Counted from the first letter of the stretch, positions 25,031-33,654 are shown. The stretch: 60,228 nt of DNA from Castellaniella sp041675725 (GCF_041675725.1 NZ_JBAYTI010000009.1:1-60228); one strand, 5' to 3'. Notes: a model not told the origin generated them from the sequence alone. A program made the numbers and translations.

Positions 25031-25966
25031 ATGGTTCATATCGTGAAACGAAGGTCAGAATCCGACCCCACCCGTGCCGCGGGCACACAGGCCGTGCATC
25101 GTGCGCTCAGCGTGCTGCACGTGATTGCGCGCGGTCGCGATCAGGGCGTGGGGCTGTCGTCCATCTGCCGGCAGGCGGGGCTCAACAAGTCCACCGCACA
25201 CCGCCTGGCCTCGGCTCTGGTGGCGGCCGGCATGGTCGAGCAGGATGCCCGCACGCGGCAGTATTTCCTGGGGGCCGAATGCCATGCGCTGGGCCTGGTG
25301 GCCGCTTCGCGCTTTGGCCTGCATCACGATGTGGACGCACCGGTGCGCCGGTTGGCCCAGCACACCGGCGATGCCGCCTTCTTTTCAGCGCGCCAGGGTG
25401 CCTGGTCATTGTGCCTGCTACGCCATGAAGGCCAGTATCCGCTCAAGTCGCATGTGCTGCAGGCCGGCGACCGACACCCGCTGGGGGTCGGGGGCGGCAG
25501 CCTGGCCATGCTGGCGGCGCTGCCGGATGCCGAGATCGAGCCCATGCTCGATGCCGTCATGGACGAAACCCGCCTGGCGTTTCCCGGCTATACGCGCGAA
25601 TGCCTGCGGGCCGAAGTCGCGGCCACCCGGGCACGCGGCTTTGCCGTCAATCGCGGGCGTGTGCTCAAGGGCTCCTGGGGCTTCGGGATGCCGGTGCGCA
25701 ACCCCGAAGGCCAGGTGATCGGCGCCTTCAGCATCGCCACCGTAGAAAGCCGCATGACACCCGAACGCGAGCAGATCCTGGGCGATCTGCTCGCGCAGGA
25801 AGCCCAGTCGCTAGAACAGATCCTCTGTGCGCGGGCGGGTGCGTCCAGTCTGGCGCCCGTTTTTCTCTCATCGGCCGCCACGGCGGCCACCCAATCCAAG
25901 AGGCACCACCATGACGCAAGCAGTCATTGCCGGATGGTCACACATTCCCTTCGGGAAACGGTCTGA
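25031..25966 (+). CDS. IclR-family transcriptional regulator
   Basis: Regulator of 311 residues: winged helix-turn-helix at about 18-80 (AVHRALSVLHVIA, then LSSICRQAGLNKSTAHRLAS) and the IclR effector domain (about 95-265; LGVGGGSLAMLAALP, GRVLKGSWGFGMPVRN). Transcribed away from dctP and towards the thiolase. Its last 56 nt overlap the thiolase gene, so the final 18 residues are encoded in a second frame there; they look unstructured (Ser/His/Arg rich), as if the regulator gained a tail by losing an earlier stop. Effector probably the substrate or a CoA intermediate of the downstream pathway. Confidence 0.9.
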   Translation: MVHIVKRRSESDPTRAAGTQAVHRALSVLHVIARGRDQGVGLSSICRQAGLNKSTAHRLASALVAAGMVEQDARTRQYFLGAECHALGLVAASRFGLHHDVDAPVRRLAQHTGDAAFFSARQGAWSLCLLRHEGQYPLKSHVLQAGDRHPLGVGGGSLAMLAALPDAEIEPMLDAVMDETRLAFPGYTRECLRAEVAATRARGFAVNRGRVLKGSWGFGMPVRNPEGQVIGAFSIATVESRMTPEREQILGDLLAQEAQSLEQILCARAGASSLAPVFLSSAATAATQSKRHHHDASSHCRMVTHSLRETV

Positions 25967-27080
25967 TCCGGACACTGAATCCCTGATGGCCCAGGTCACC
26001 GGGCCGGCCCTCGAGCACGCTGGCATCAGCGGCAAAGAGGTCGATGGCATCTATGTCGGGGTCATGAACAACGGCTTCCAGAAGCAAGACTTCCAGGGCG
26101 CCCTGGTGGCGCTGGCCGACCCCGATCTCACCCACGTGCCGGCCAACCGTCTCGAAAATGCCTGCGCGACGGGCAGCGCGGCCATCCACGCCGCGATGGA
26201 TTTCATCGAGTCCGGCCGCGGGCGCATCGCCCTGGTGGTGGGGGCCGAGAAAATGACGGCGCGCTCCACGCCTGAAGTGGGCGATCTGCTGCTCAATGCC
26301 AGCTACCGCAAGGAAGAAGCCGACATCCTGGGCGGCTTTGCCGGTATTTTTGGCCAGATCGCGGGTCAGTATTTCGAGCGCTACGGTGACTACAGCCGCG
26401 AACTGGCCATGATTGCCGCCAAGAATCACAAGAATGGGGTCGACAACCCCTATGCCCAGATCCGCAAGGATCTGGGGGTCGACTTCTGCGATACGGTGTC
26501 CGAAAAAAACCCATATGTCGCACCGCCTCTGCGCCGGACCGATTGCTCCCTGGTGTCCGATGGGGCCGCCGCCCTGGTACTGGTGGCCGATTCGATGATG
26601 GATCAGTTTCCACGCGCCATCGGCTTCAAGGCGCGCCAGCAGGTCAACGATATCCTGCCGCTCAGCCGGCGCGATCCGCTCGCCTTCGAGGGGGCCGCCC
26701 GGGCCTGGCGCCAGGCGCTGCAGCAGGCGGGCATCACGCTCGATGACCTGAGCTTCGTCGAAACCCACGATTGCTTCACGATCGCCGAAATGATCGAATA
26801 CGAAGCCATGGGTCTGGCGGCCCGTGGCGAGGGCTGGAAAGTGGTGCGCGAGGGCTTGACGCAAAAAGATGGCCGCCTGCCCGTCAACCCTTCCGGCGGC
26901 CTGAAGGCCAAGGGGCATCCAGTCGGTGCCACTGGTGTATCCATGCATGCCCTGGCCTGCATGCAGCTGGTCGGGGCGGCCGGCGACATGCAGATTCCCG
27001 ATGCCCGGCTGGCCGGGGTGTTCAACATGGGCGGGGCGGCCGTGGCCAATTACGTGAGCATTCTCGAGCGGGTCAAATAA
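25911..27080 (+). CDS. SCP-x-like thiolase (acetyl-CoA acetyltransferase family)
   Basis: Condensing or cleaving thiolase of the SCP-x/lipid-transfer group, 389 residues. The nucleophilic Cys is in ENACATGSAA (about 83), with ETHDCFTIAE (about 284, the second catalytic block of this group) and NPSGGLKAKGHPVGATG (catalytic His, about 330). Such thiolases usually work with a DUF35 OB-fold partner; none is encoded here, and two PPC/DUF296 proteins follow instead. The ATG at 25911 lies within the IclR gene, and the stop overlaps the ligase start by one base. Probably splits a beta-ketoacyl-CoA made by the neighbouring enzymes. Confidence 0.88.
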   Translation: MTQAVIAGWSHIPFGKRSDPDTESLMAQVTGPALEHAGISGKEVDGIYVGVMNNGFQKQDFQGALVALADPDLTHVPANRLENACATGSAAIHAAMDFIESGRGRIALVVGAEKMTARSTPEVGDLLLNASYRKEEADILGGFAGIFGQIAGQYFERYGDYSRELAMIAAKNHKNGVDNPYAQIRKDLGVDFCDTVSEKNPYVAPPLRRTDCSLVSDGAAALVLVADSMMDQFPRAIGFKARQQVNDILPLSRRDPLAFEGAARAWRQALQQAGITLDDLSFVETHDCFTIAEMIEYEAMGLAARGEGWKVVREGLTQKDGRLPVNPSGGLKAKGHPVGATGVSMHALACMQLVGAAGDMQIPDARLAGVFNMGGAAVANYVSILERVK

Positions 27081-28702
27081 TGGCCGGGCATGATTCGAAC
27101 ACGCCGCCGGGTGGCCTGGTGCCGGTGTCGCGCCGGGTGATGAACCTGGCCACGTTCGTCAGCCAGGCGGCGGCGCGTCTGCCCGATGAGCCCGCCCTGG
27201 TGGTCGACGGGCAGGTGACCAGCTGGCGCACGCTCGAGTCGCGGGTGGCGGCGCTGGCCGCCGTGTTTGCCGACGCCGGCCTGGGCAAGGGCGATCGCAT
27301 CCTGACCCATTCTCCCAATGGCGTGGATCAAATCGAGGTCATGCTGGCCACGTTTCGCCTGGGCGCCGTCTGGGTGCCCACCAATTTTCGCATCGCGCCA
27401 GACGAGGCCGATTACCTGGCGCGCAGCGCCGGGGTGTCGGCATTCATCTGCCATGCCGCTTATCCACGGCACGCCGCCCTGGCCGAGGCGCTCGATGGCC
27501 TCAAGCTGGTGGCCGGGCTCGGGCCCGATGCGGGTGCCGACGGCATTGCCGCCCGCATCGACGCCGCGCTGGCGGCGGGCCGCAGCCGGGCGCCCGAGGC
27601 GGTGGAATACGATGATCCGTGCTGGTTCTTCTTTACCTCGGGTACGACGGGCAAGCCCAAGGCGGCCGTACTGACGCATGGCCAGATGGCCTTCGTCCTT
27701 ACCAATCACCTGGCCGATCTCATGCCCGGCACGACGCACCGTGACCGCAGCCTGGTGGTGGCCCCCCTGTCGCACGGCGCGGGCATTCACTACCTGACGC
27801 AGGTGGCGCGCGGCGCCGCCACGGTCTTCAGCACCCAGTCGCGCTTTTCGCCCGAGGCCGCCTGGGAAACCGTCGAACGCCACCGGATCACCAATTTCTT
27901 CACGGTCCCCACGATCCTCAAGATGATGGTCGAGCACGACAGCGTGGATCACTACGACCACGCCTCGCTGCGCTACGTCATTTATGCGGGCGCGCCCATG
28001 TATCGGGCCGATCAGAAGCGGGCACTGGAAAAACTGGGCCCGGTGCTGGTGCAGTATTTCGGCCTGGGTGAGGTCACGGGCAACATCACCGTGCTGCCGC
28101 CCGAAGAGCACGCCGTCGATGATGCCCTGATGCCGCACGCAGGGTCCTGTGGGCGGCCACGCACCGGCATGGAGATCAGCATCCAGGACGCCGATGGCCA
28201 CCCGCTGCCGGCGGGCGAGCAGGGCGAGATCTGCGTCTGCGGGCCCGCCGTGTTCGCCGGCTACTACAACAACCCGGACGCCAACCGCAAATCGTTCCGG
28301 GATGGCTGGTTTCGCACGGGCGACGTGGGTTTCCTGGATGCCCAGGGCTACCTGACCATCACCGGGCGCGAGTCCGACATGTATATCTCCGGGGGCTCCA
28401 ATATCTACCCGCGCGAGATCGAAGAAAAGATCCTGGCGGCCGGGTGGGTGAAGGAAGTCTGCGTGCTGGGGGTGCCCGATCCCGTCTGGGGCGAGGTCGG
28501 CGTGATGGTCGCCGTGCTCGAAGAAGGTGCCGCCTGGGATCCAGACGCTTTCCAGCAATGGCTGGATGGGCACATCGCGCGCTACAAGCAACCGCGCCAC
28601 TTCGTGATCTGGCCCGAACTGCCCAAGTCGGGCTATGGCAAGATCACCAAGAAGATCGTGCGCGAGGCGCTGGTGGAACGCGGCGTGTTTCCCGCACCCT
28701 GA
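27080..28702 (+). CDS. Acyl-CoA ligase (AMP-forming)
   Basis: ANL-superfamily enzyme activating a carboxylic acid to its CoA thioester with ATP. The 540 residues contain FFFTSGTTGKPKAAVLTHG (P-loop, about 190-208), YFGLGEVTGNITV in place of the usual YG-TE (about 333), GWFRTGDVGFLD (about 413-424), GRESDMYISGGSNIYPREIEE (hinge, about 432) and the catalytic lysine in PKSGYGKITKK (about 518). The start codon overlaps the thiolase stop (TAATG). Substrate not predictable; the tight coupling to thiolase and SDR suggests a medium-chain or branched acid imported by the divergent TRAP system. Confidence 0.9.
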   Translation: MAGHDSNTPPGGLVPVSRRVMNLATFVSQAAARLPDEPALVVDGQVTSWRTLESRVAALAAVFADAGLGKGDRILTHSPNGVDQIEVMLATFRLGAVWVPTNFRIAPDEADYLARSAGVSAFICHAAYPRHAALAEALDGLKLVAGLGPDAGADGIAARIDAALAAGRSRAPEAVEYDDPCWFFFTSGTTGKPKAAVLTHGQMAFVLTNHLADLMPGTTHRDRSLVVAPLSHGAGIHYLTQVARGAATVFSTQSRFSPEAAWETVERHRITNFFTVPTILKMMVEHDSVDHYDHASLRYVIYAGAPMYRADQKRALEKLGPVLVQYFGLGEVTGNITVLPPEEHAVDDALMPHAGSCGRPRTGMEISIQDADGHPLPAGEQGEICVCGPAVFAGYYNNPDANRKSFRDGWFRTGDVGFLDAQGYLTITGRESDMYISGGSNIYPREIEEKILAAGWVKEVCVLGVPDPVWGEVGVMVAVLEEGAAWDPDAFQQWLDGHIARYKQPRHFVIWPELPKSGYGKITKKIVREALVERGVFPAP

Positions 28703-28717
28703 GCCGGGTTGGGCGAT

Positions 28718-29323
28718 ATGGACAACATCATGCACCCAGCGCGCGCTTGGACGGGCTGGCCCGACAGCGATACCCGCCCGGATCCGGGGGTGCCCGTGCT
28801 GCGGCACCCGGGGCCCGTCGCGGCGGTGCGCCGCGATGTGCTGGCTGGGCATGGGCAGCCGACCTGGCGCATTCCGCTGTGGGCGGGCCAGACCTTGCAG
28901 GCCTCGGTGCTGGCCGCCCTGCGGCGGCTTGGGGTGCAGACGGCGGCGTTGGGTTTGCAGCAGGCCGTGTTTTCCCATTTGCGCTATTTCGAAATCGCCA
29001 CCAGCCCCGACGCCCTACCGGTCGCGCACTACACCACGCCGCTGGATCGCACCGGTCCGCTGGACCTGGTCTGCGCCGGCGCCACGGTGGGGCAGACCGC
29101 CCAGGGGCAGCACGCGATCCATTGTCATGCGCTGACGGTCGATGCCGACGGCCATTTCGTCGGCGGCCATCTGCTGCCGGATGCCTGCGTGCTGGCCGAA
29201 GCCGGCGTGGCCTGGCTGTGGGCGCTGGATCACATGCGCCTGGTCATTGGCGATGATGCCGAAATCTGCACCCCTGTTTTTCATCCAATTCTGTCCGAGG
29301 CCGATCCGCATGGCAATCATTGA
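28718..29323 (+). CDS. PPC/DUF296-domain protein with intact metal-type histidines
   Basis: Protein of 201 residues with one PPC (DUF296) domain at about 50-190, the fold also found C-terminal to AT-hooks in plant proteins. Bacterial members are stand-alone trimers with a histidine metal site. Here H135 and H137 (HAIHCHAL) and H151 (GGHLLPD) match that set. Function is not known for the family. It follows the ligase by 15 nt and overlaps the next PPC gene by 14 nt. Start chosen as ATG 28718 (MDNIMHP); a TTG at 28709 is possible, and no clear ribosome site is seen. An enzymatic or scaffold role in the thiolase pathway is inferred from context. Confidence 0.75.
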   Translation: MDNIMHPARAWTGWPDSDTRPDPGVPVLRHPGPVAAVRRDVLAGHGQPTWRIPLWAGQTLQASVLAALRRLGVQTAALGLQQAVFSHLRYFEIATSPDALPVAHYTTPLDRTGPLDLVCAGATVGQTAQGQHAIHCHALTVDADGHFVGGHLLPDACVLAEAGVAWLWALDHMRLVIGDDAEICTPVFHPILSEADPHGNH

Positions 29324-29717
29324 GCGCGGTGCACCGGGGCGCATTTTCTACGTGCGCATCCACCCCAATGAAGACTTGGTGCGCAGCATCGAGCACACCG
29401 CACGCGAGGCCGGCCTCGGAGCGGCCCTGGTCCGCAGCAGCGTGGGCAGTTTGGCGCATGCCTGCCTCGAAGTGGCGGCTGGCCGGCTATTGGAACGGCC
29501 AGGCCCCGCGCTCGAAATCATGACGCTGCAAGGCGAGGTCAGGGCGACGCCCCATGGGCTGCCCGAAGCCCGGTTGGCGGGTGTGGTCATGGACTTGCAG
29601 GGGCAGTTTCATGCCGGTCGGTTCGTGCGCGGCCGCAATCCGGCGTGCATGACCATCGAGGTCGTGCTGGAAGAATGGTGTATCGAACAACAGATGGAGT
29701 TCTCGGTCGATGAATAA
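29310..29717 (+). CDS. PPC/DUF296-domain protein with degenerate metal site
   Basis: Small protein of 135 residues that is almost only a PPC/DUF296 domain (FYVRIHPNEDLVRSIEHTAR at the start, then LEIMTLQGEV about 68). At the positions where its neighbour has H-x-H and GGHL it reads GVVMDLQG and HAGRF, so the histidine set is lost. The gene overlaps the first PPC gene by 14 nt and the SDR gene by 8 nt, giving strict co-expression. An active plus inactive pair suggests a hetero-oligomer in which this is the structural partner. Function unknown. Confidence 0.72.
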   Translation: MAIIERGAPGRIFYVRIHPNEDLVRSIEHTAREAGLGAALVRSSVGSLAHACLEVAAGRLLERPGPALEIMTLQGEVRATPHGLPEARLAGVVMDLQGQFHAGRFVRGRNPACMTIEVVLEEWCIEQQMEFSVDE

Positions 29718-30489
29718 TACGAATGAAGGCAAGGTCGTCCTGGTGACGGGTGGGGTCTCGGGCATTGGCCTGGCCCTGGTGCGCGGCCTGTTGGCCAAGG
29801 GCTGGCAGGTGTTGGCGGTCGACGTGCAGGCCGGGCAGATCGAGGCCGCCCGGCAGGCATTCGGTGACGCATTCGGCGGCCAGTTGCGGTTTGCCCAGGC
29901 CGACGTCACCGATGAAACCCGGATCGAGCAGGTCGTGGCCGACTGCGAAGCCGATTTTGGCCCTTTGCACGGGCTGGTCCATTCGGCAGGGATTGCCGCC
30001 GAGATCCCGGCGATGGAAACCGACGTGGCCATGTTCCGGCGCATCATGGATGTCAACGTGACGGGCTCTTTCATCACGGCGCGTGCCGCCGCGCGGGTCA
30101 TGCAGCCGCGTGGCACAGGCTCGATCGTGCTGATTTCCTCGGTGTCCGGCATGCGCGGCAATTATGGCCGCGTGGCGTATGGGTCGTCCAAATCCGCGTT
30201 GCTGAACATGACGCGGATCATGGCGGTCGAGTGGGCCCGCAGTGGGCTGCGGGTCAATACGGTGGCGCCGGGCCCCATCGATACCCCGCTCACCAAGAAG
30301 ATCCATACGCCGGCGACGCGGGCCAACTGGAATCGTGTCGTGGCCATGGGGCGCTACGGCGCGGATCATGAACTGGTCGGCCCGGTTTGCTGGCTGCTCG
30401 ATCCCGACGGTTCTTCTTACGTGACAGGGCAGGTGATTGCCGTGGATGGCGGTTTCACCGCCATGGGTTTGCCGGTACCGGACGCCTGA
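29710..30489 (+). CDS. Short-chain dehydrogenase/reductase (FabG-like)
   Basis: NAD(P)-dependent oxidoreductase of 259 residues. It has the Rossmann motif TGGVSGIGLAL (about 14), HSAGIA (about 92), catalytic Ser in SIVLISSVSG (about 140), the YGSSK motif (Tyr about 157, Lys about 161) and NTVAPGPIDTP (about 185). An acidic residue after the second strand (AVDVQ, about 37) suggests NAD(H). In an operon with ligase and thiolase it probably oxidises a beta-hydroxyacyl-CoA to the keto form. No enoyl-CoA hydratase or acyl-CoA dehydrogenase accompanies it, so the substrate may already carry an oxygen. Confidence 0.9.
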   Translation: MNNTNEGKVVLVTGGVSGIGLALVRGLLAKGWQVLAVDVQAGQIEAARQAFGDAFGGQLRFAQADVTDETRIEQVVADCEADFGPLHGLVHSAGIAAEIPAMETDVAMFRRIMDVNVTGSFITARAAARVMQPRGTGSIVLISSVSGMRGNYGRVAYGSSKSALLNMTRIMAVEWARSGLRVNTVAPGPIDTPLTKKIHTPATRANWNRVVAMGRYGADHELVGPVCWLLDPDGSSYVTGQVIAVDGGFTAMGLPVPDA

Positions 30490-30642
30490 AAAGCGATACA
30501 CTGAAGCCGTTGGCATCGTCTGCCGCTGTCATTTCTCTATCATTCACTATCGTCGTCCACACCCCTCGTGTCCGTCATGGCACTGTCGGGCCACAAGCCG
30601 GCATGCGGCCGTACTGGGCGCCCACCCGATTCAGGTCGTTCC

Positions 30643-32415
30643 GTGAAAGTTCTCCAGCCCGCCTCCGTGCCATCCCCTGCCCCTTGTCCGGCGCCGCAAC
30701 GCAACGGCGCCGAAGTCCTGCTCGACACCCTGATCGCCCATGGCGTGGATACGGTGTTCGGCTATCCGGGGGGGGCCGTGCTGCCGCTCTACGACGCTTT
30801 GTACGCCGAACCGCGCCTGCGCCATGTGCTGGTGCGCCACGAACAGGCCGCCGTGCATGCCGCCGAAGGCTATGCGCGCAGCACGGGGCGCACCGGGGTG
30901 GTGTTCGTCACATCGGGTCCGGGCATGTCCAACACCACCACGGGTCTGCTCGATGCGCTGTGCGACTCGATCCCCGTACTGTGCATCAGCGGCCAGGTGG
31001 CCACGGGCGCCATCGGCACCGATGCGTTCCAGGAATGCGACGCCGTGGGCATATCGCGCCCGGTCACCAAATGGAACGCGCAAATCAAACGCGCCCACGA
31101 CGTGGCCGATCTGGCGGCCAAGGCCCTGCGCCTGACGCGCGGCGGCCGGCCTGGGCCCGTGTTGCTCGATTTCCCGAAAGACTTGCAAATGGCGGCGGTC
31201 GAGCCCGAATACGCCGTCGCGCAGGCCGAACCCGATGCGCCCCAGCCGTTCACGCCGGGAACCGAAGCCGCTCTCAAGCGGGCTGCCGCCCTCATTGCCC
31301 GGGCACGCCGCCCGGTGTTCTATGGCGGCGGCGGGTTGATCAACTCGGGGCCGGATGCCAGCCATGCGTTTCGCAGCCTGGTGCAGGCGACCGGCGCGCC
31401 CTGTACGCTCACGCTCATGGGCTTGGGGGCCTATCCGGCCGACGATCCGCAGTTTCTGGGCATGCTGGGCATGCACGGCACCCTGCAGGCCAATCTGGCC
31501 ATGCATCACGCCGATCTCATCATCTGCGTGGGGGCCCGGTTCGATGACCGCATCACCGGGCGCCTGTCCGATTTCTGCCCGCACGCCGAAAAAATCCATC
31601 TCGATATCGATCCGGCCTCCATCGACAAGGTCGTGCGGGCGGATGTGGCGCTGGTCGGAGATTGCTATCCCCTGCTGCGGGCCCTGCATAAAGAACTGGG
31701 TGCACTGCCGGGCGACGCGGATCGGCTGGCCGAATGGTGGCAGCGCATCGCCGTGTGGCAAGCGCGCCAGTGCCTGCAGGTCACGCCATCGCCCGAGGTC
31801 ATCCTGCCTCAAGACCTGATGCAGCGCATCGACCGGCGGCTGCGTGGGCAGGATGCCATCGTGTCCACCGACGTCGGTCAGCATCAGATGTGGGCGGCCC
31901 AGTACCTGGCGATCTCCCGGCCCAACCGCTGGCTGACGTCCGGCGGTGCCGGCACCATGGGCTACGGCCTGCCGGCCGCCATCGGCGCCCAGGTTGCACA
32001 CCCCGACAAGACCGTGGTGTGCATCAGCGGCGACGCTTCGGTGCTGATGAACATCCAGGAACTCGCGACCGCCATGCAGCACAGGGCGCCGGTCAAGGTC
32101 ATCGTCTGCAACAACGGCCACATGGGCATGGTGCGGCAGTGGCAGGAACTCATACACGGCGGGCGCTACAGCCATAGCTACAATGCGTCCATCCCGGATT
32201 TCGTGGCGCTGGCCGGCGCTTTTGGCTGGGGCGCCGCGCGCGTCGAACACCCGCGCGACCTCGACGCCGCACTGGACGCCTGTCTGGCGCATGACGGTCC
32301 CTATTTTCTGGATGTCGCGGTGGTGCCGCTGCAAAACTGCTTTCCCATGATGCCGGCCGGCTATGGGCACCAGCAGGTCATGCTCTCCGAAGACACCTGG
32401 TACGTCGAAGACTGA
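30643..32415 (+). CDS. Acetolactate synthase large-subunit-like TPP enzyme, without small subunit
   Basis: Thiamine-diphosphate enzyme of 590 residues, closest by eye to IlvB/IlvI. Visible: GVDTVFGYPGGAVLPLYDAL (about 40), catalytic Glu in VRHEQAAVHAAEGYARS (about 65-80), QECDAVGISRPVTKWN (about 130), VGARFDDRITGRLSDF (FAD region, about 305) and the TPP motif GDASVLMN to CNNGH (about 464-490). GTG 30643 is preferred; an in-frame frame extends to 30568. ilvN and ilvC are absent, and an MFS gene follows 12 nt later, so this may be an orphan isozyme or a related decarboxylase/carboligase. The 153 nt upstream gap holds a GATACACT -10-like element. Confidence 0.83.
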   Translation: MKVLQPASVPSPAPCPAPQRNGAEVLLDTLIAHGVDTVFGYPGGAVLPLYDALYAEPRLRHVLVRHEQAAVHAAEGYARSTGRTGVVFVTSGPGMSNTTTGLLDALCDSIPVLCISGQVATGAIGTDAFQECDAVGISRPVTKWNAQIKRAHDVADLAAKALRLTRGGRPGPVLLDFPKDLQMAAVEPEYAVAQAEPDAPQPFTPGTEAALKRAAALIARARRPVFYGGGGLINSGPDASHAFRSLVQATGAPCTLTLMGLGAYPADDPQFLGMLGMHGTLQANLAMHHADLIICVGARFDDRITGRLSDFCPHAEKIHLDIDPASIDKVVRADVALVGDCYPLLRALHKELGALPGDADRLAEWWQRIAVWQARQCLQVTPSPEVILPQDLMQRIDRRLRGQDAIVSTDVGQHQMWAAQYLAISRPNRWLTSGGAGTMGYGLPAAIGAQVAHPDKTVVCISGDASVLMNIQELATAMQHRAPVKVIVCNNGHMGMVRQWQELIHGGRYSHSYNASIPDFVALAGAFGWGAARVEHPRDLDAALDACLAHDGPYFLDVAVVPLQNCFPMMPAGYGHQQVMLSEDTWYVED

Positions 32416-32427
32416 TCAGGAGCGCCC

Positions 32428-33654
32428 TTGCAGGATACCCAGGTTCAGGAAGCATCGACGGGTTCCGGGCTGGTGGTGCTGGCTGCCACGCTGGCCGTGC
32501 AGTCGCTCGTGGCCATGTCCCTGCTCACCTTGCCGGTGGTGGCCCCGATGGTCGCGGTTGCACTGGGGGTCTCGCCGGTGCACGTGGGCGTGTACGTCGC
32601 GCTGGCGTATGCGGCCGCCATGGCGTCCAGCCTGGTGTCGGGCGGGCTGGTGCGGCGTTATGGTGCCATACGGGCCAGCCAGGCAGGCCTGTTGCTGTGC
32701 GCGCTGGGCCTCTTGATCAGCATGGTGCCCCATGTCGCGGTCACGGCGCTGGGGGCCTTGATCCTCGGGGCGGGCTACGGGCCCATCACTCCGGCCAGTT
32801 CACATTTGCTGATTCGCAGCACCCCGGCTCATCGCCTGTCTTTCGTGTTCTCGATCAAGCAGACGGGCGTGCCGCTGGGCGGGGTGCTGGCCGGGGCGCT
32901 GGTACCGGGCCTGGCCGAGTGGAGTTCCTGGCAGGCGGCGTTCGCCGTGGTGGCCGTCTGCAGCCTGGTGTGCGCCGTCGTGATCCAGCCCTTGAGTCGC
33001 ACGCTGGACCGTGACCGCGACCCGGCCCATCCGGTTTCGTTGCGCAGCAATCTGGTGGCCCCCCTGCGTCTGGTCTTCGGGCTGCGCAGTCTCAGGGTGC
33101 TGGCGGCGGTGTCGTTCCTGTTTTCGGTGACCCAGCTCTCCCTGGTCACCTATCTGGTCACCTGCCTGCACGAAGATATGAGCATCGACCTGGTCACGGC
33201 GGGCCTGCTGTCGGCGCTCTCGCAAATGGCTGGCGTCGCGGGCCGCATCCTGTGGGGCTACGCCTCGGATCGTTTCATGGGGCCTTTGCGGGCACTGGGC
33301 GCCATCGCCCTGCTCGCTGCCCTGTGCGCGGTCCTGATGCCGATCAGCCCCGCCTATCCATTGTGGCTGCTGGGCCTGCTGCTGATGGTGTTCGGCTTCT
33401 GTGCCATTGGATGGAATGGCGTGTACCTGGCTGAAGTGGCGCGCCAGGCCCCCGCCGGCAAGGCCAGCGTCGCCACGGGGGGCACCCTGTCCATCACTTT
33501 TCTGGGCAACGTGCTGGGGCCACCGGCGTTCGGGCTGGTGGCCGCCGGCCTGCACAGCTATGTGCTGGCGTATGGGGTGCTGCTGATCCCGGCCACGATC
33601 AGCCTCTGGTTGCTGTGGCAGGGTCGGCGTGCGTTTCGGCCGGCCGTGGGCTGA
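32428..33654 (+). CDS. MFS transporter
   Basis: Twelve-helix inner-membrane transporter, 408 residues. The start is TTG: AGGAG lies 6 nt upstream and no ATG fits before the first helix (LVVLAATLAVQSLVAMSLLT). The A-like loop motif is partly kept (GLVRRYGAIRASQ, about 73), and a GYASDRFMGPLRALG loop follows helix 8. Resembles oxalate/formate- or cyanate-type MFS proteins only loosely; substrate unknown. It is 12 nt behind the acetolactate-synthase-like gene, so it may export or import that enzyme's product or substrate. Confidence 0.85.
   Translation: MQDTQVQEASTGSGLVVLAATLAVQSLVAMSLLTLPVVAPMVAVALGVSPVHVGVYVALAYAAAMASSLVSGGLVRRYGAIRASQAGLLLCALGLLISMVPHVAVTALGALILGAGYGPITPASSHLLIRSTPAHRLSFVFSIKQTGVPLGGVLAGALVPGLAEWSSWQAAFAVVAVCSLVCAVVIQPLSRTLDRDRDPAHPVSLRSNLVAPLRLVFGLRSLRVLAAVSFLFSVTQLSLVTYLVTCLHEDMSIDLVTAGLLSALSQMAGVAGRILWGYASDRFMGPLRALGAIALLAALCAVLMPISPAYPLWLLGLLLMVFGFCAIGWNGVYLAEVARQAPAGKASVATGGTLSITFLGNVLGPPAFGLVAAGLHSYVLAYGVLLIPATISLWLLWQGRRAFRPAVG

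Noticed and set aside
30490..30642. Possible branched-chain leader peptide upstream of the acetolactate-synthase-like gene
   Set aside because: One frame reads AAVISLSFTIVV, but it has no start codon after an upstream stop, no dense Ile/Val/Leu run and no terminator-like hairpin.
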